A DNA stretch of 64,000 bases. It comes from Fibrella forsythiae (GTDB lineage: Bacteria; Bacteroidota; Bacteroidia; Cytophagales; Spirosomataceae). Numbering within the stretch: the stretch's first letter is position 1; each line of letters starts with the position of its first letter. Below the pieces are notes generated by a model. It worked only from the letters and a program-made list of their open reading frames with translations, searched no databases and was not told where the DNA came from. The translations under genes and the position numbers were made by a program. Location: the NCBI RefSeq assembly GCF_017353175.1, contig NZ_JAFMYW010000007.1, positions 248,001-312,000 on the forward strand. The letters run 5' to 3'. Positions 25,492 through 36,200 of the stretch are shown here, one piece after another.

Positions 25492-27429
25492 CTATTTCTT
25501 GCCCGACAACAGCCAGCTGGCTAGTTCTTTTGCTGCTTTGAAGTTTTCGTATTGAGCGGGAATCCGGCGTCCGTCAACGTATTCGTTGTAGAGCCAGGGG
25601 TCACCTACCGCGAATACCCTTCCCTTGCCAACAGAAGCTACGGCCATAATGATATTCCCTGCTTCTGTTACTACCGCTTTGGCCGGACCCGAAACGGCAA
25701 TGGGCGAAAGCTCTTTGATATAGACCGAACGGGTTTGTGGAAAGAGCGACGTACCCGCCGGAATCTTGACAAGGCCCTGCTCCCACTTGGTTCCCTGCAC
25801 CATATTGATGTTGGCCGGCAAAAACTGAATACCAAACTGCGCAGCCAACCTGCCAAAGTTTTTGTGTTCGCAGTTCGATGTGTCGTTGGCCATCAGCACC
25901 AGCGTACCGCCCGCCTTTACCCAGTCAGCAATGGCTTTGCTGTCGGCCTCGCCCACGTAATTCGGTTTCGCCGTTTCCTTCGGCGTGTCGGGGTCAACAA
26001 TGATATACACGTTTACACCTTTCAGGCTGGCGGCCGTTGGCGGGCCTGCCACCGTAGTTGTTTTAGCCCCCAGATGTCGGAACGCATTTCCCCACCAGTA
26101 GAAACCCGAATGCATACGATCCTCCCAGAGGTAATGAAACGGTTCCTGTTCACCCGTTATACTCTTTCGGAACTCATGGTTGAAATAATTATCAACGGCA
26201 ACTGTTTTTCCGTTCCCGAGGCTGTTCTCCCGGGCGATCTCCATCTCAACGCTGGCCATGATAAACGGACCAACGCCTTTCAGATCATCCTGCCGAAGTT
26301 TTTCACTCAGGTAATACTCGTAGCTGCCGTCCCGATACGGATTACCGCCAAGGCCACTGACCAGTACGGTCTTTTCGAGGTGAATCAGGCCTTTTTCATC
26401 CGTCGAGATGAAGTTTTTGAGCATACCGGCATAGCCTTTTTGTGCCGCAGCCATCATCGACGCCGGCAGGTAGCCCATCCGGACACCCTTTGCCAAAGCA
26501 TACACAAACATGCCCGTTCCCGAGGCTTCGAGGTAGTTCCCCTTGTCGCCCAGGCGGTTTGTTACCTGATACCAGCAGCCCGAAGCCGGGTCCTGAAATT
26601 TCACGATAGCGGGCAGCGTGCGGTTGAGAATGGAGATCAACTCGCCCCGGCGTGGATGCGACTGGGGCAGATAATCGAGTACATCAACCAGCGCCATCAC
26701 GTACCAACCCATAGCCCGGCTCCAGAAATTCGGCGACTGACCGGTTTCTTTGTTCGCCCATTTCTGCTCGCGGCTTTCGTCCCAGCCATGGTACAGCAAA
26801 CCCGTTTTCGGATCGCGGCCGTGCTTCTCCATCCACACAAACTGATTCACGATATCGTTAAAATCGCGGGCCTGCGCGTCACCTCCATACAAAAGGGTGT
26901 ACTCGGCATAGAATGGTTCGGCCATGTACAGGCCGTCGAGCCACATCTGGTTGGGATAAATCTTCTTATGCCAGAAACCACCCTCCTTTGTGCGGGGCTG
27001 TTCGGCCAATTGCTGCCTGAGCAGGTCTGCCGCCTTTTTATACTTCTCCCGGCCGGGCAGCGTCTGTTGCGACAGCGTCAGCAATGATCGGCCGGGTGTT
27101 ATATAATCGATGTTGTAATTATCTTTTTTGTACGTACGTATCGAGCCGTTGTCGTTCACGTACCTGTCCATATTCTTCTGAATATACTGGAAATAACGGT
27201 CGTCGGCGGTGCGGTACCAAACCTGTTCGGCGGCCTGCAGGAGTACGCCCATTTCATATTCCCAGCGGGCATCTTTCCCTTCTTTCACGTAGGCCAGTGA
27301 ATCGGGGTTATTGGTCATGATCGTTGCCAGCATACGCTGCGACCAGGGCGCATTCGTTGAAACAGATTGTGCCAGCGCGAACTGACCAATCGCCAGCAGG
27401 CAACAAAGGAGTCGGGTTTTCAGAATCAT
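25492..27429 (-). CDS. GH105-type unsaturated rhamnogalacturonyl hydrolase with C-terminal DUF4350-like domain
   Basis: A 645-residue secreted enzyme that removes the unsaturated uronic acid from oligosaccharides made by pectin lyases. A signal peptide ends near FALAQ. Residues 30-400 form the (alpha/alpha)6 barrel of GH88/GH105: KIYPNQMWLDGLYMAEPFYA carries the usual Asp, with SRAMGWYVMALVDVLDYLP and EASGTGMFVYALAKGVRMG. From about 440 a Rossmann-like region (VNVYIIVDPDTPKET..., AIADWVKAGGTLVLMAND, GRVFAVGDPWLYNEY) resembles DUF4350/glutamine-amidotransferase folds, a fusion seen in Bacteroidota. It is the last gene of the pectin enzyme operon, 41 bases after the esterase gene. Confidence 0.9.
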   Translation of the reverse strand: MILKTRLLCCLLAIGQFALAQSVSTNAPWSQRMLATIMTNNPDSLAYVKEGKDARWEYEMGVLLQAAEQVWYRTADDRYFQYIQKNMDRYVNDNGSIRTYKKDNYNIDYITPGRSLLTLSQQTLPGREKYKKAADLLRQQLAEQPRTKEGGFWHKKIYPNQMWLDGLYMAEPFYAEYTLLYGGDAQARDFNDIVNQFVWMEKHGRDPKTGLLYHGWDESREQKWANKETGQSPNFWSRAMGWYVMALVDVLDYLPQSHPRRGELISILNRTLPAIVKFQDPASGCWYQVTNRLGDKGNYLEASGTGMFVYALAKGVRMGYLPASMMAAAQKGYAGMLKNFISTDEKGLIHLEKTVLVSGLGGNPYRDGSYEYYLSEKLRQDDLKGVGPFIMASVEMEIARENSLGNGKTVAVDNYFNHEFRKSITGEQEPFHYLWEDRMHSGFYWWGNAFRHLGAKTTTVAGPPTAASLKGVNVYIIVDPDTPKETAKPNYVGEADSKAIADWVKAGGTLVLMANDTSNCEHKNFGRLAAQFGIQFLPANINMVQGTKWEQGLVKIPAGTSLFPQTRSVYIKELSPIAVSGPAKAVVTEAGNIIMAVASVGKGRVFAVGDPWLYNEYVDGRRIPAQYENFKAAKELASWLLSGKK

Positions 27430-27470
27430 TTTTTTACTTTACTTAAAGCGAATGTATGGGTGGCCACTGG

Positions 27471-28469
27471 TTAAGGTTTTACCGCCAGCGCCTTGTTCAG
27501 GAATTGACTGATGAACGCCATCGTTGGCTCGAACCACGGTTGTAATAAGCAGAATATATGGGGGGCATCCGGAAACGTATGCATTTCGGTATAAATCCCC
27601 CGCGCTGCCAATTCCCGGCGCAGATCATCGCGCCCGGCGTGCATCCGGTCAACAGAACTGTTCAGAAACAGGATTGGCGCGGTCTGTTGCCCGGCATAGG
27701 TCAACGCCGAGGCTTCATGCCAACGGTCCAGGGTTTGTGTTTTCGGTCCGCCAAACCAGTAAGTAGCAGCCGAAGTAGACTTACTGTCGTCACCCTCGCC
27801 CGATTCGGGATGATCGAAGGCAAGCACACCATCGATATCAACGATTGCCTGTACCTTGCTCGAATGTCCCTGATAGCACCCCTCACCTTCGAGGGCAGGT
27901 ACGTTGGCAGAAGCACCCAGCAACGCAGCCAATTGACCGCCCGCCGAAAAGCCAATCGTTGCAATTCGGTTGGTATCGATCGCGTACTGGCCGGCAGTTG
28001 CCCGGAGCCACCGGATAACAGCCTTGAGATCATGCACAGCCGCCGGATACAGGGCTTCAGTTGAGAGTCGGTATTCGGCCGTTACGGCAACGTACCCAGC
28101 GGCGGCCAGACGCTGCGCCATCGGAATATGCTGCGACCGATCACCCGAACGCCAGCCCCCTCCGTGAATGATCAGCACGGCCGGACGCAATTCTTTACGG
28201 TCTGCTTTCGCCGGATAAAACGCGTCGAGATGCAGGTCACGTCCACTCCGGTTGCAGTAAACAACGTTCATCTGGGCCGTTACGCCGGGCAGTAGCACTG
28301 GCTCAACAATACGGGCATCTGGATACTGCTTTGCCAGTTTACGGTAGGCACTCCAGGTCGTAAACGAGGTATCGCGTTTTCCCGTAAGGCCATTCATTTG
28401 CTGTGCTGAAGCCGTCAAGGAACAACAGCAACTCAACAGCGCGCAACATACTATTTCAGCTTTACTCAT
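27471..28469 (-). CDS. Alpha/beta hydrolase, probable pectin or hemicellulose esterase
   Basis: About 332 residues, secreted (MSKAEIVCCALLSCCCSL... ending TASAQQ). The oxyanion-hole motif LIIHGGGWRSGD, the nucleophile in IGFSAGGQLAAL, an Asp near NSSVDRMHAG and His in PDAPHIFCLLQPWF make a complete BD-FAE/acetylesterase-type triad. Within the pectin operon it likely removes acetyl or feruloyl groups from the polymer. The frame has an earlier ATG at 28493, immediately after the stop of the preceding gene; the later ATG gives a normal signal peptide. Confidence 0.85.
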   Translation of the reverse strand: MSKAEIVCCALLSCCCSLTASAQQMNGLTGKRDTSFTTWSAYRKLAKQYPDARIVEPVLLPGVTAQMNVVYCNRSGRDLHLDAFYPAKADRKELRPAVLIIHGGGWRSGDRSQHIPMAQRLAAAGYVAVTAEYRLSTEALYPAAVHDLKAVIRWLRATAGQYAIDTNRIATIGFSAGGQLAALLGASANVPALEGEGCYQGHSSKVQAIVDIDGVLAFDHPESGEGDDSKSTSAATYWFGGPKTQTLDRWHEASALTYAGQQTAPILFLNSSVDRMHAGRDDLRRELAARGIYTEMHTFPDAPHIFCLLQPWFEPTMAFISQFLNKALAVKP

Positions 28470-28493
28470 TGACAACAACCAACTTACGGGCAT

Positions 28494-29255
28494 TTATTTA
28501 ATCTCTTTCTTAACGATACGCCCGGCCAGCTCCAGCTTCAGGCTTATTATATTGGCCAGCACCAATTGGGCCATTTTACGCGCGCCGAGTTCGTTGAAAT
28601 GGGTATTGTCAACTTTTCCTTCAGGATAATTCGGATGCTCGCCGGGCGCTAGCTGCAGATAGAGTAGTTTCGAGGTATCGACGCCAAAGCGCTGCAACAG
28701 CTCCTGACTCTGCCTGTCTAAGTCGATCAGTGGGGTTTTGTACTCATTGGCCACCTCTCTGACCAGTTGGGAATAAACAGCGTGTGTTTCCTGAATTTTA
28801 CCAGCCTCATCAAACTGGCGGCGGGCAACGGGCGTCAACAGCACCGGAATCGCTTTCTTAGCCCGGCTTTCGGCGATAAACCGAATCAGGTTAGTCTGGT
28901 ATTCGGCTTCTGTAGTGTAGGTTTTCTTGGTTTTCACCTCATCATTATGGCCAAACTGAATAAACACGTAATCGCCTTCATGCAGTTGGTCTGCCACAGG
29001 CTGCCACCTGTTTTCTTCGATGAATGATTTTGTACTGCGGCCGTTCATGGCCCGATTGTCGACCGTTACGCTCTCATCGAAAAAGTGGACGAAGGGCATG
29101 CCCCAGCCCGTTTCAGGATACGCTTTCACCTGCTTGATCGACATGGTTGAGTCGCCGATCAGGTAAACCGTAATGTGGCCTGGTGGCTGCGTAAATGCCA
29201 GTAATGAGAATAAGCAAACAGCAGCGCTAAGTCGGGTGAACGTGTTGCGTTTCAT
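28494..29255 (-). CDS. Rhamnogalacturonan acetylesterase (CE12, SGNH hydrolase)
   Basis: A 253-residue secreted esterase that removes acetyl groups from galacturonate in rhamnogalacturonan. The four SGNH blocks are visible: block I YLIGDSTMS, block II NRAMNGRSTKSF, block III VFIQFGHNDE and block V DNTHFNELGAR with the catalytic Asp and His. KAYPETGWGMPF is typical of CE12. It is set between pectinesterase and alpha/beta esterase genes in one leftward operon with short gaps. Confidence 0.92.
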   Translation of the reverse strand: MKRNTFTRLSAAVCLFSLLAFTQPPGHITVYLIGDSTMSIKQVKAYPETGWGMPFVHFFDESVTVDNRAMNGRSTKSFIEENRWQPVADQLHEGDYVFIQFGHNDEVKTKKTYTTEAEYQTNLIRFIAESRAKKAIPVLLTPVARRQFDEAGKIQETHAVYSQLVREVANEYKTPLIDLDRQSQELLQRFGVDTSKLLYLQLAPGEHPNYPEGKVDNTHFNELGARKMAQLVLANIISLKLELAGRIVKKEIK

Positions 29256-29300
29256 TCGGTGAATTGGTTTGGTGTGATAGTTTTGCGCTGAAGCTAGCCG

Positions 29301-30305
29301 TCAGAAGCGGATAGACGTGCGTGTCAAGTCAGGTTTCCACCGATCATTTCCTGCCAGAACGACGGCGGGTGTATAGGTCCTGGCTTCCTGGCGGGTTAGC
29401 TGCTTCGCCCAGCCCACGCGCTGGCCGGTGTTGGCTCCTGGCCCCGATGAATTGTATTCGGCGTAAAGCGTCGTTTTTTCGGCACTGGGCTTATCCCAGT
29501 TGTGCCATCCTTCGGGCCTGATGTGTTCACCCAATGTGCAGTTGATAAAAGCAGTCTTGGCAAAATCGCGCCACGGGCGACCCAGGTACGTACTCGCTCT
29601 GGGGAGATCGCTGGAGAGTGTGCACTTCAGGAACACGTACCCAAACGCCTTACCCTCGGGGGTAGATGCGGCGGTGATATACGATCCCTGCTTACTGTAA
29701 ATCGTGCAGTGCTCGAACACCGCCGTTGCCGAACCGAAGATAAAATCGACCGTTCCTTCGATATAGCAATCTTTGTAATACTGCCGCCCGTACTGACCTG
29801 GCATACCCGTATAGAGCGTATCCTGATTGCCCAAAAAACGGCAGTTGATAAATACGGCCCGATCGCCCGTGACAAACGCAGCCACGGCCTGCCCAACCCG
29901 GCCGGCCGTGTTCTCGAAGGTCAGGTTTTCGGCGCGGAAGTCGTTTCCGAAGATGTAGAATGAGCCGGAGGTCGATGTCCGGAGCTTGGTGCCATTCGGC
30001 AGTTCCTTCCCCGAAAAATCGTCATACGTCAGCACGGTCGTCGCCTTGTCTTCGCCAATCAGCGTTACCATATGCTGGGTTGAATCGAGCCTGAGCTTTT
30101 CTTTATACGTTCCCTTTCGGATAAGAATCAGGAGGCGACTCTTGTTGTTGGCCGGCACCGTATTCAAGGCCGCCTGAACCGTTGTAAAGTCGCCGCTGCC
30201 ATCCTGCGCCACTGTTATCCGCTGCTTTTGCGCCAGCAACGTACCTGGAAGCAGCAACAGCCAGCCTGACCAGAGCAGCATCTGTATTCGTTTCGTTCTA
30301 ACCAT
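29301..30305 (-). CDS. Pectinesterase (CE8)
   Basis: A 334-residue secreted enzyme that cleaves the methyl esters of homogalacturonan, freeing carboxylates for lyases and polygalacturonases. Signal peptide to about LLAQ, then the right-handed beta-helix with family signatures: GSGDFTTVQAALNTVP, ENTAGRVGQAVA (Gln of the oxyanion hole), FLGNQDTLY (Gln and first Asp), GTVDFIFGSA (second Asp), and LGRPWRDFAKTAF (Arg and Trp). All catalytic residues are present. It starts 9 bases after the pectate lyase stop. Confidence 0.95.
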   Translation of the reverse strand: MVRTKRIQMLLWSGWLLLLPGTLLAQKQRITVAQDGSGDFTTVQAALNTVPANNKSRLLILIRKGTYKEKLRLDSTQHMVTLIGEDKATTVLTYDDFSGKELPNGTKLRTSTSGSFYIFGNDFRAENLTFENTAGRVGQAVAAFVTGDRAVFINCRFLGNQDTLYTGMPGQYGRQYYKDCYIEGTVDFIFGSATAVFEHCTIYSKQGSYITAASTPEGKAFGYVFLKCTLSSDLPRASTYLGRPWRDFAKTAFINCTLGEHIRPEGWHNWDKPSAEKTTLYAEYNSSGPGANTGQRVGWAKQLTRQEARTYTPAVVLAGNDRWKPDLTRTSIRF

Positions 30306-30314
30306 CGTTCAGGC

Positions 30315-31412
30315 TTATTTTCCCCACGTTGCCTGCCAGGCCGGGTAATCGGTGGCAATGAGTTTGGCGGGCCAGGTACCGTACCAGCCGTAGCCAACCC
30401 GGCGCTCGTTCTCAATCTGGTCGAGGCTAAATTTCTTTACCCCATCGCGGCCGCAAAAGAACGGCTTGTTGGTTTCCAAATCGTAAAACCGGGCCCACTT
30501 CACAGCGTTAGGCTCCTGCACCACAATCACGTCCTTCCCCGACTTCTGAGTTGGGTCTGCAATCGTTTTTGTACTGATCCCCAGCAACTTCACCGAATCA
30601 AGCCAGGCAATGGCAGCACTAACAGACCGTTTTACCCGGTCGGATGGGTTGGGCAGGCTCATGAGAAATTCAATGATGCCGACACTTTCGCTGCCACTAA
30701 GCGATGCCAGTTCGAACGCCCGCGCGTTGGTTGGCTGCAGCGTATTCCGGTCATGCTGTGCACACCAGGCCGTAAGTTTTCCATGCTGAGTGTATTGCGA
30801 ATTCAGAATGCATTCAACGCCTTTATCAACGGCCTGCTGCGCCTTCGGAGCCAGCGATCGATCGAGTTGGGCAAAAGCGTTTGTCTTTTCGGCGGTACGT
30901 TTCATGACCCACATCACATCGATCATCGCGTTATCGTTGTACGTAATCTGCTTCCGGTATGAACTAGAATCGGGGTAAAACTGTCCCCATCCCCCTTTCG
31001 CATTTTGGGCCGACAGCAGGTACATAATTCCTTGTTGAGCAGCGGTTAGGTACGCGTCGTTCTGCGTTTTGCCGAATGCGTCAACCAGGTAATTTATTTC
31101 GCGGGTTGTCGCTTTATCATCGATCGTGGTGTCCAGCTTATCTTTATCAGCAAGCAGTTTTTTCTTCAGATCAATAGTCAGTTCCCGGTTGTAGTTAATC
31201 GCGTTACCGCCAGGTTGAGGCCAGCCGCCGTTGCTACGTTGATAGAGCAGCATGCGTTCGGCAATGGAATCTAGTTTCGCTTCAGCCACGTGGCTAACCC
31301 CCGTTGGAACTACCGCCGATTTACAGGCGGTGAATGAAACGCCAAATACGGCATTCACTACTGGAATACCGGATGATAACAACAATACAGTGATGCCTGC
31401 TTTATAACGCAT
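30315..31412 (-). CDS. Pectate lyase family 10 (PL10)
   Basis: A 365-residue secreted endolyase that cuts polygalacturonate by beta-elimination with calcium. The signal region ends around FTACKS. The (alpha/alpha)3 fold of PL10 is indicated by LLYQRSNGGWPQPGGNAIN, the DKATTREINYLVDAF block, AKGGWGQFYPDSSSYRKQIT, the YNDNAMIDVMWVM helix with the catalytic Asp region, and LASLSGSESVGIIEFLM. Usual family length. ACKS near residue 30 could be a lipobox (SFTACKS), which would tether it to a membrane. First enzyme gene after susD. Confidence 0.92.
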   Translation of the reverse strand: MRYKAGITVLLLSSGIPVVNAVFGVSFTACKSAVVPTGVSHVAEAKLDSIAERMLLYQRSNGGWPQPGGNAINYNRELTIDLKKKLLADKDKLDTTIDDKATTREINYLVDAFGKTQNDAYLTAAQQGIMYLLSAQNAKGGWGQFYPDSSSYRKQITYNDNAMIDVMWVMKRTAEKTNAFAQLDRSLAPKAQQAVDKGVECILNSQYTQHGKLTAWCAQHDRNTLQPTNARAFELASLSGSESVGIIEFLMSLPNPSDRVKRSVSAAIAWLDSVKLLGISTKTIADPTQKSGKDVIVVQEPNAVKWARFYDLETNKPFFCGRDGVKKFSLDQIENERRVGYGWYGTWPAKLIATDYPAWQATWGK

Positions 31413-31441
31413 AGTAAATAGAGTAACGTGAGCAAAAAGTA

Positions 31442-31500
31442 GTCAGCCTATAGTTACTGACCAAACCTGCGGGCAGGTGGGCCAGTGACTATAGGCTGAC
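31442..31500. terminator. Intergenic hairpin between susD and PL10 gene
   Basis: 31442-31459 pairs with 31483-31500 in 17 of 18 positions; the loop holds a second stem (ACCTGC/GCAGGT). Such hairpins after susCD often lower expression of the downstream enzymes relative to the transport proteins; this role is inferred. Confidence 0.6.
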
Positions 31501-31509
31501 GCTTACTTA

Positions 31510-33276
31510 TTAATACCCGTAATCCTGAGTCAGTTTCGGATTGGCATCCAGCGCCGCCTGATTGATTGGGAGTAATTCGCTCTTGTTAGGCGTAAAAAAC
31601 TGAGCGACTGACGTAATGTATGTCGCCGTAATGTTCTGCCGCCAGTCGAGGCGAGTCCAGCCGGCTACAGTTGTGGCGGTGCTGGGTTTGTAGAACGAGT
31701 TCAGAAACTGAATTTCCTCGCCGTTATTTTTCCAGAACAGATATTGCGGCACATTGACGTACTTCCCTTTGGCCGCCTGCATATCGGTCAGATTGGCCCG
31801 TGCTTCGGTGATTTTCGACGACAGTAGGTTCCAGCGAATCAGGTCATATTTCCGAATTCCTTCGCCCCCAAATTCCAGGAACCGTTCGTTCACGATGGCA
31901 TTGAAGAACGCCTCTTTCGTGGTTGGCGTCGGGCCGATCAACGCCGTCTTGCCAGCGTAGCCCCGCTTCCGCACCTCTTCAAAAGCTGCAATCGCCTGGG
32001 CCGTTGGACCACCTTTCAGTTCGTTTTCCGCTTCAGCAAACATCAGCAGTACGTCTGAGAAACGAATGAGCGGCCAGTTATAGCCCAGGTTTTGCGACGT
32101 ACCTGATAGGATCGGGTTCCGCCAGTCGCGCCGGAACTTACCATCGGTGATGGTGGTCAGCCGTTGTGGGTTTTTGATGTTGGTGGCCAGCACCTGATAG
32201 ATCGTGATGGTTACATCGCGACGCACGTCAGTTGAGTCAAATGCATAGAAGTAGGTTGGCAACGGGTTGATACCGCCACCGCCCTGTCCGTACCGCGATG
32301 CCGCATCAAGGCGCGGCCCATTGTAGTAGCCCAGTTTACTGTCCGATTGAGCACTACCGCCCGCTGAACCAACTTCGAACATGATTTCTGCGGCTGGGTC
32401 GGGGGTCAGGCCATTCACGTACGTCTTGAACAAGGCAACGTAGTCGGTGTTCAGCGTGTGCTGATCGCGACGCTGCATGAGGTCGTTCGTTTCGTCGCGG
32501 GCGATCTGGTAATAGGTCGCGTAGTCGGCTCGGCGCTCCATCACTTTTGAGTCACGGCGGAGCGAATAACCACCCCGGTACAGGGCAATGCGCGCACGTA
32601 GGGCTTTGGCCGCTCCTTTCGTGATGCGTTCGTTGCGGGCGCCTGCGTCAGTACGCCAGGGCAACAGGTCGGCCGCCGTTTTCAGGTCGGCAATCAGCTT
32701 TTCGTATACCTTGTCACGATCTTCTTTTTCCACAAACAGGTTCGCCTGCTGATAGGCCGGTACCATCGGCGCAGGTACGTCGCCCCAGTTGCGAATCAGC
32801 TCCAGGTAATATTGCGCCCGCAAGGTCAGCGCTTCGCCATGCAGCCGGCGTAATTCCTTCTGGTCGGCCGCCGAGCCATTCATGTACAGATCCATTTTCG
32901 GAATCTGTTCGATACACAGGTTAGCCCGTTCGATGCCCTGATACAGGTTGTTCCAGGGATTGGCAATTTCGGTATTTCCCGCCAGCGCATTGTACCGGCC
33001 AATACCGCGACGGCCATTATCAACCGCACCGCTCACCATCATTTCGTCTGAGTCGTAGGGGTAATACAGGCTGATGCGAATACCGTACGTGTTATCGCCC
33101 GAGAGCAGATCATAGGCTCCCAGCACAGCCAGCGTGGCATTGCTGACATTGGAGAACACGGCCTGGTTATCAAATTCAGAAATCGGCTGAAGATCAAGGT
33201 AACTTTTGCAGGCCGTGAGCGACGTACAAAACAGGGCTACCCCAGCCAGTACTTTATATAATCGATTGATTTTCAT
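31510..33276 (-). CDS. SusD/RagB family outer-membrane glycan-binding lipoprotein
   Basis: 588 residues. The lipobox is at LFCTSLTACKS, followed by YLDLQPISEFDNQAVFSN, the family start. TPR-like helices (LTLRAQYYLELIRNWGDVP) and the C-terminal RagB region (NYNWPLIRFSDVLLMFAEAENEL split as NYNWPLIRFSDVLL, MFAEAENEL) with the variable sugar-binding loops between. It forms the lid on the SusC barrel and hands pectic oligosaccharides to it. Encoded 23 bases after susC. The pectin assignment follows from the surrounding enzymes. Confidence 0.94.
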   Translation of the reverse strand: MKINRLYKVLAGVALFCTSLTACKSYLDLQPISEFDNQAVFSNVSNATLAVLGAYDLLSGDNTYGIRISLYYPYDSDEMMVSGAVDNGRRGIGRYNALAGNTEIANPWNNLYQGIERANLCIEQIPKMDLYMNGSAADQKELRRLHGEALTLRAQYYLELIRNWGDVPAPMVPAYQQANLFVEKEDRDKVYEKLIADLKTAADLLPWRTDAGARNERITKGAAKALRARIALYRGGYSLRRDSKVMERRADYATYYQIARDETNDLMQRRDQHTLNTDYVALFKTYVNGLTPDPAAEIMFEVGSAGGSAQSDSKLGYYNGPRLDAASRYGQGGGGINPLPTYFYAFDSTDVRRDVTITIYQVLATNIKNPQRLTTITDGKFRRDWRNPILSGTSQNLGYNWPLIRFSDVLLMFAEAENELKGGPTAQAIAAFEEVRKRGYAGKTALIGPTPTTKEAFFNAIVNERFLEFGGEGIRKYDLIRWNLLSSKITEARANLTDMQAAKGKYVNVPQYLFWKNNGEEIQFLNSFYKPSTATTVAGWTRLDWRQNITATYITSVAQFFTPNKSELLPINQAALDANPKLTQDYGY

Positions 33277-33299
33277 AGCAAATCAAGTCTGTATAGCAA

Positions 33300-36200
33300 T
33301 TAAAACGTTAGATTAACCCCGAAAACAAACGTCCGGGCGCGGGGGTAAGCGGCATAGTCAACACCCGGCGTAAGGGGATTGAACCGACGAGCATTCACTT
33401 CCGGATCGAAGCCCGAGTAGCCGGTGATGGTGGCCACGTTATTGACCGTTGCGTAGAAACGGGCGGTCTGTACCTTAACCTTACGAATAATGTCTTTCGG
33501 AATCGAGTAGCCGAGCGTAATGTTATTGATCCGCAGGAATGAGCCATCTTCAACGGCCCACGAATGCAGGTAAGGCCGGTTATTGGTAATTGGCTGCCAG
33601 ATCGTTGCATTGGCGTTCAGGGCGGCCAGCGCCGATGGATCTTTCACCACAACGCCTTTATCGTCAATGGTCCGCCAGCGGTTATTCATCACCTCGAGCA
33701 TGTTGGTGTTGAGGTAGTACCCCGACGTGAACTCGATTTTATTGGCGTTGTAGACGCTGTTGCCATACACCCAGTTGACAAAGACGCTCAGGTCGAAACT
33801 CTTGTAGCTGAACTGGTTGTTCATCCCGCCAATATGTTTCGGGTTGGCGTTACCAATCACGGTCCGGTCGTTTTCCAGACGTACCTGACCATCTCCGTTC
33901 AGATCTTTGAGTTTGATGGTACCAGGCTGAGGCGTCCCGAAGATGGTTGCATCGTTGGCAATTCCTTCCTTCAGGGTGTAGGTACGTGTGGTGGCGTTGT
34001 AGGTGAAGTCGTCGACCTTATAAAAATCATCGGTCACGAATCCGTACATCAGGCCAACCGGCTCACCTACTTTCAGGATGTAGTCATCGGCGCCATCGCT
34101 ACCCTGCCAGCCCGAGTTGGTCGTTTGCTGAAGAACGGGCCCCAGATCCTCGATCCGGTTTCGGTTGAAGGAGATGTTGGCACTGGCATTCCAGGTGAAA
34201 TCGTTGGTGCGCATCACCGTGCCATTCAGCTGGAACTCAAGGCCCCGGTTCGAGGTGGCACCCACGTTTTTGATCTGGGTCGTATAACCCGATGTTGACG
34301 GAATTGGCAGGTTTACGAGCAGGTTTTTCGTTGTATTCTGGTAGTAGTCGGCGGTAAACTGCACCCGCCCACCCAGCAGGCTCAAATCGAGACCGATGTT
34401 CCGCGAATAGGTGGTTTCCCACGTCAGGTTTGCCTGAGCCAGCGCAACCGGCGAGAAAGCAGGCAGAACCGATTCGCCCAGTGCATACTGAGCCGACGTG
34501 TTATACAGCTGGGCGTACAGGTAGTCATTCACGCGGTTGTTTCCGGCTGCACCATAGCTCACCCGCAGCTTGGCATCGTCCACAAACTTCAGCGACTTCA
34601 TGAATTCTTCCTGCGAAAAACGCCAGGCCAGCGAGCCCGATGGGAAGTAAGCCCAGCGATTCTCCGGGGCAAACTTGGTTGACCCGTCGGCCCGGAACGT
34701 AGCCGTGGCCAGGTATTTCTTATCGTACGAATAATTCAATCGACCAAAGAATGATAGCAGCCGGTTCTGGTATTCAGCACTCGTTGGTTGGGGTTGAATA
34801 GCACCCGTTGGCGGCGAGCCCAGGTTCATGTTGGCCAGGGCTTTTTCGGGCGAAATCTCTGACGGGAAATAGCGCGTTTCAAGTCCTACTGCCCGGCCGT
34901 TCGTTTCATACGTCTCCTGACCGATCAGGGCGTCAATATCGTGTTTGCCCCCACCAAAACCAGCTTTACGGTAGGTCAACACGTTTGAGTTGTTGATCGT
35001 AATGGCGGTGCTGTTGCGGATAATGGCCACGGGCAGGCTCGCGTAGTTACGGGCCGTTCCGGTAATCTTGCTGTAGAACTGGTCTGTCCGGTCAACGTTG
35101 TTGGCATAACCAGCCGTTACGCGGAGGGTAAGTCCGGGGGCGAAGTCGTAGGTAGCGTATCCGCTTAAATTAACCCCATTCGTAAACCGCTTCTGGTACT
35201 CAGCTCCAGTCAGGGTAACCGGGTTCGTGAGGCGTGTTGACAGGTAATAATCCTCGTCGAACTCAATAGCCGAGGCCGGACGTGTAGCCAGGTCGAGTGG
35301 CTGGTACTGAATGCTTTGGCGCAGTCGGTTTGTACCGGCCGTGCCGCTTGTTGTTGTTCCGGCGCCATCAATCCGTTGATCGATGTAGCGAACAACAACG
35401 CCCACCTTGAATTTTGAATTGACAGCGTGGTCTAGCTTAAAGTTGGCCAGATTCCGGGTGAACGCCGAGCCAAGTTGAATGCCATCTTCCTTGTTGTTGG
35501 TCAGGCTCAGGTTGTAGCTGGTCTGCTGATTACCACCGTTGATCGACACGTTGTGATTCTGATAACCCGCCCGCCGTCCGAACACGTTATCCTGCCAGTC
35601 GATGAATGGTGCATTTTTGTACACCTGCAACGTATCGAAGGTTGACCCATACTGTCTGGCGAACGATGAACTGTCGGTAGCGCTACCCCGCGTGCGCTCA
35701 TACTGATACAGCACGTAATCGTAGGGCTTCAGAACAGGCAGTTGCTTCAGGTTTTCGCGAAAGCCGAACGAGCCATTATACGTCACGGTAGTTCGGCTGT
35801 TGGTGCGGCCAGATTTGGTTGTAATAATAACCACCCCATTGGCGCCACGTGCCCCGTAGATGGCGGTGGCCGAGGCGTCTTTCAGCACGTCGATACTGGC
35901 AATATCCTGCGGACTGATCGTATTGAGCGCGTTGTCCAGTTGAATACCATCGACCACATAGATCGGCGAGTTATCCTGCGTAATGGAGTTACCACCCCGC
36001 ACCCGGATACGGATATCAGCCCCGGGGCCACCCTCAGCGGTGGTTACCTGAACGCCCGCCAACCGACCGGTAATGGCTTCGGCAGCGTTGGTGATGGGTA
36101 CGTCGCGGATCTGGCGGCTATTCACCGACGAAACAGACCCGGTCACGTCGCGACGGTTTACGGCTTCGTAACCGATAACAACCACTTCATTCAGCGTTTT

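Noticed and set aside
25552-27087. 511-codon open frame on the plus strand opposite the GH105 gene
   Set aside because: It lies wholly antisense to a clear enzyme gene; its residues show no family pattern, and long antisense frames are common in GC-rich codon-biased genes.
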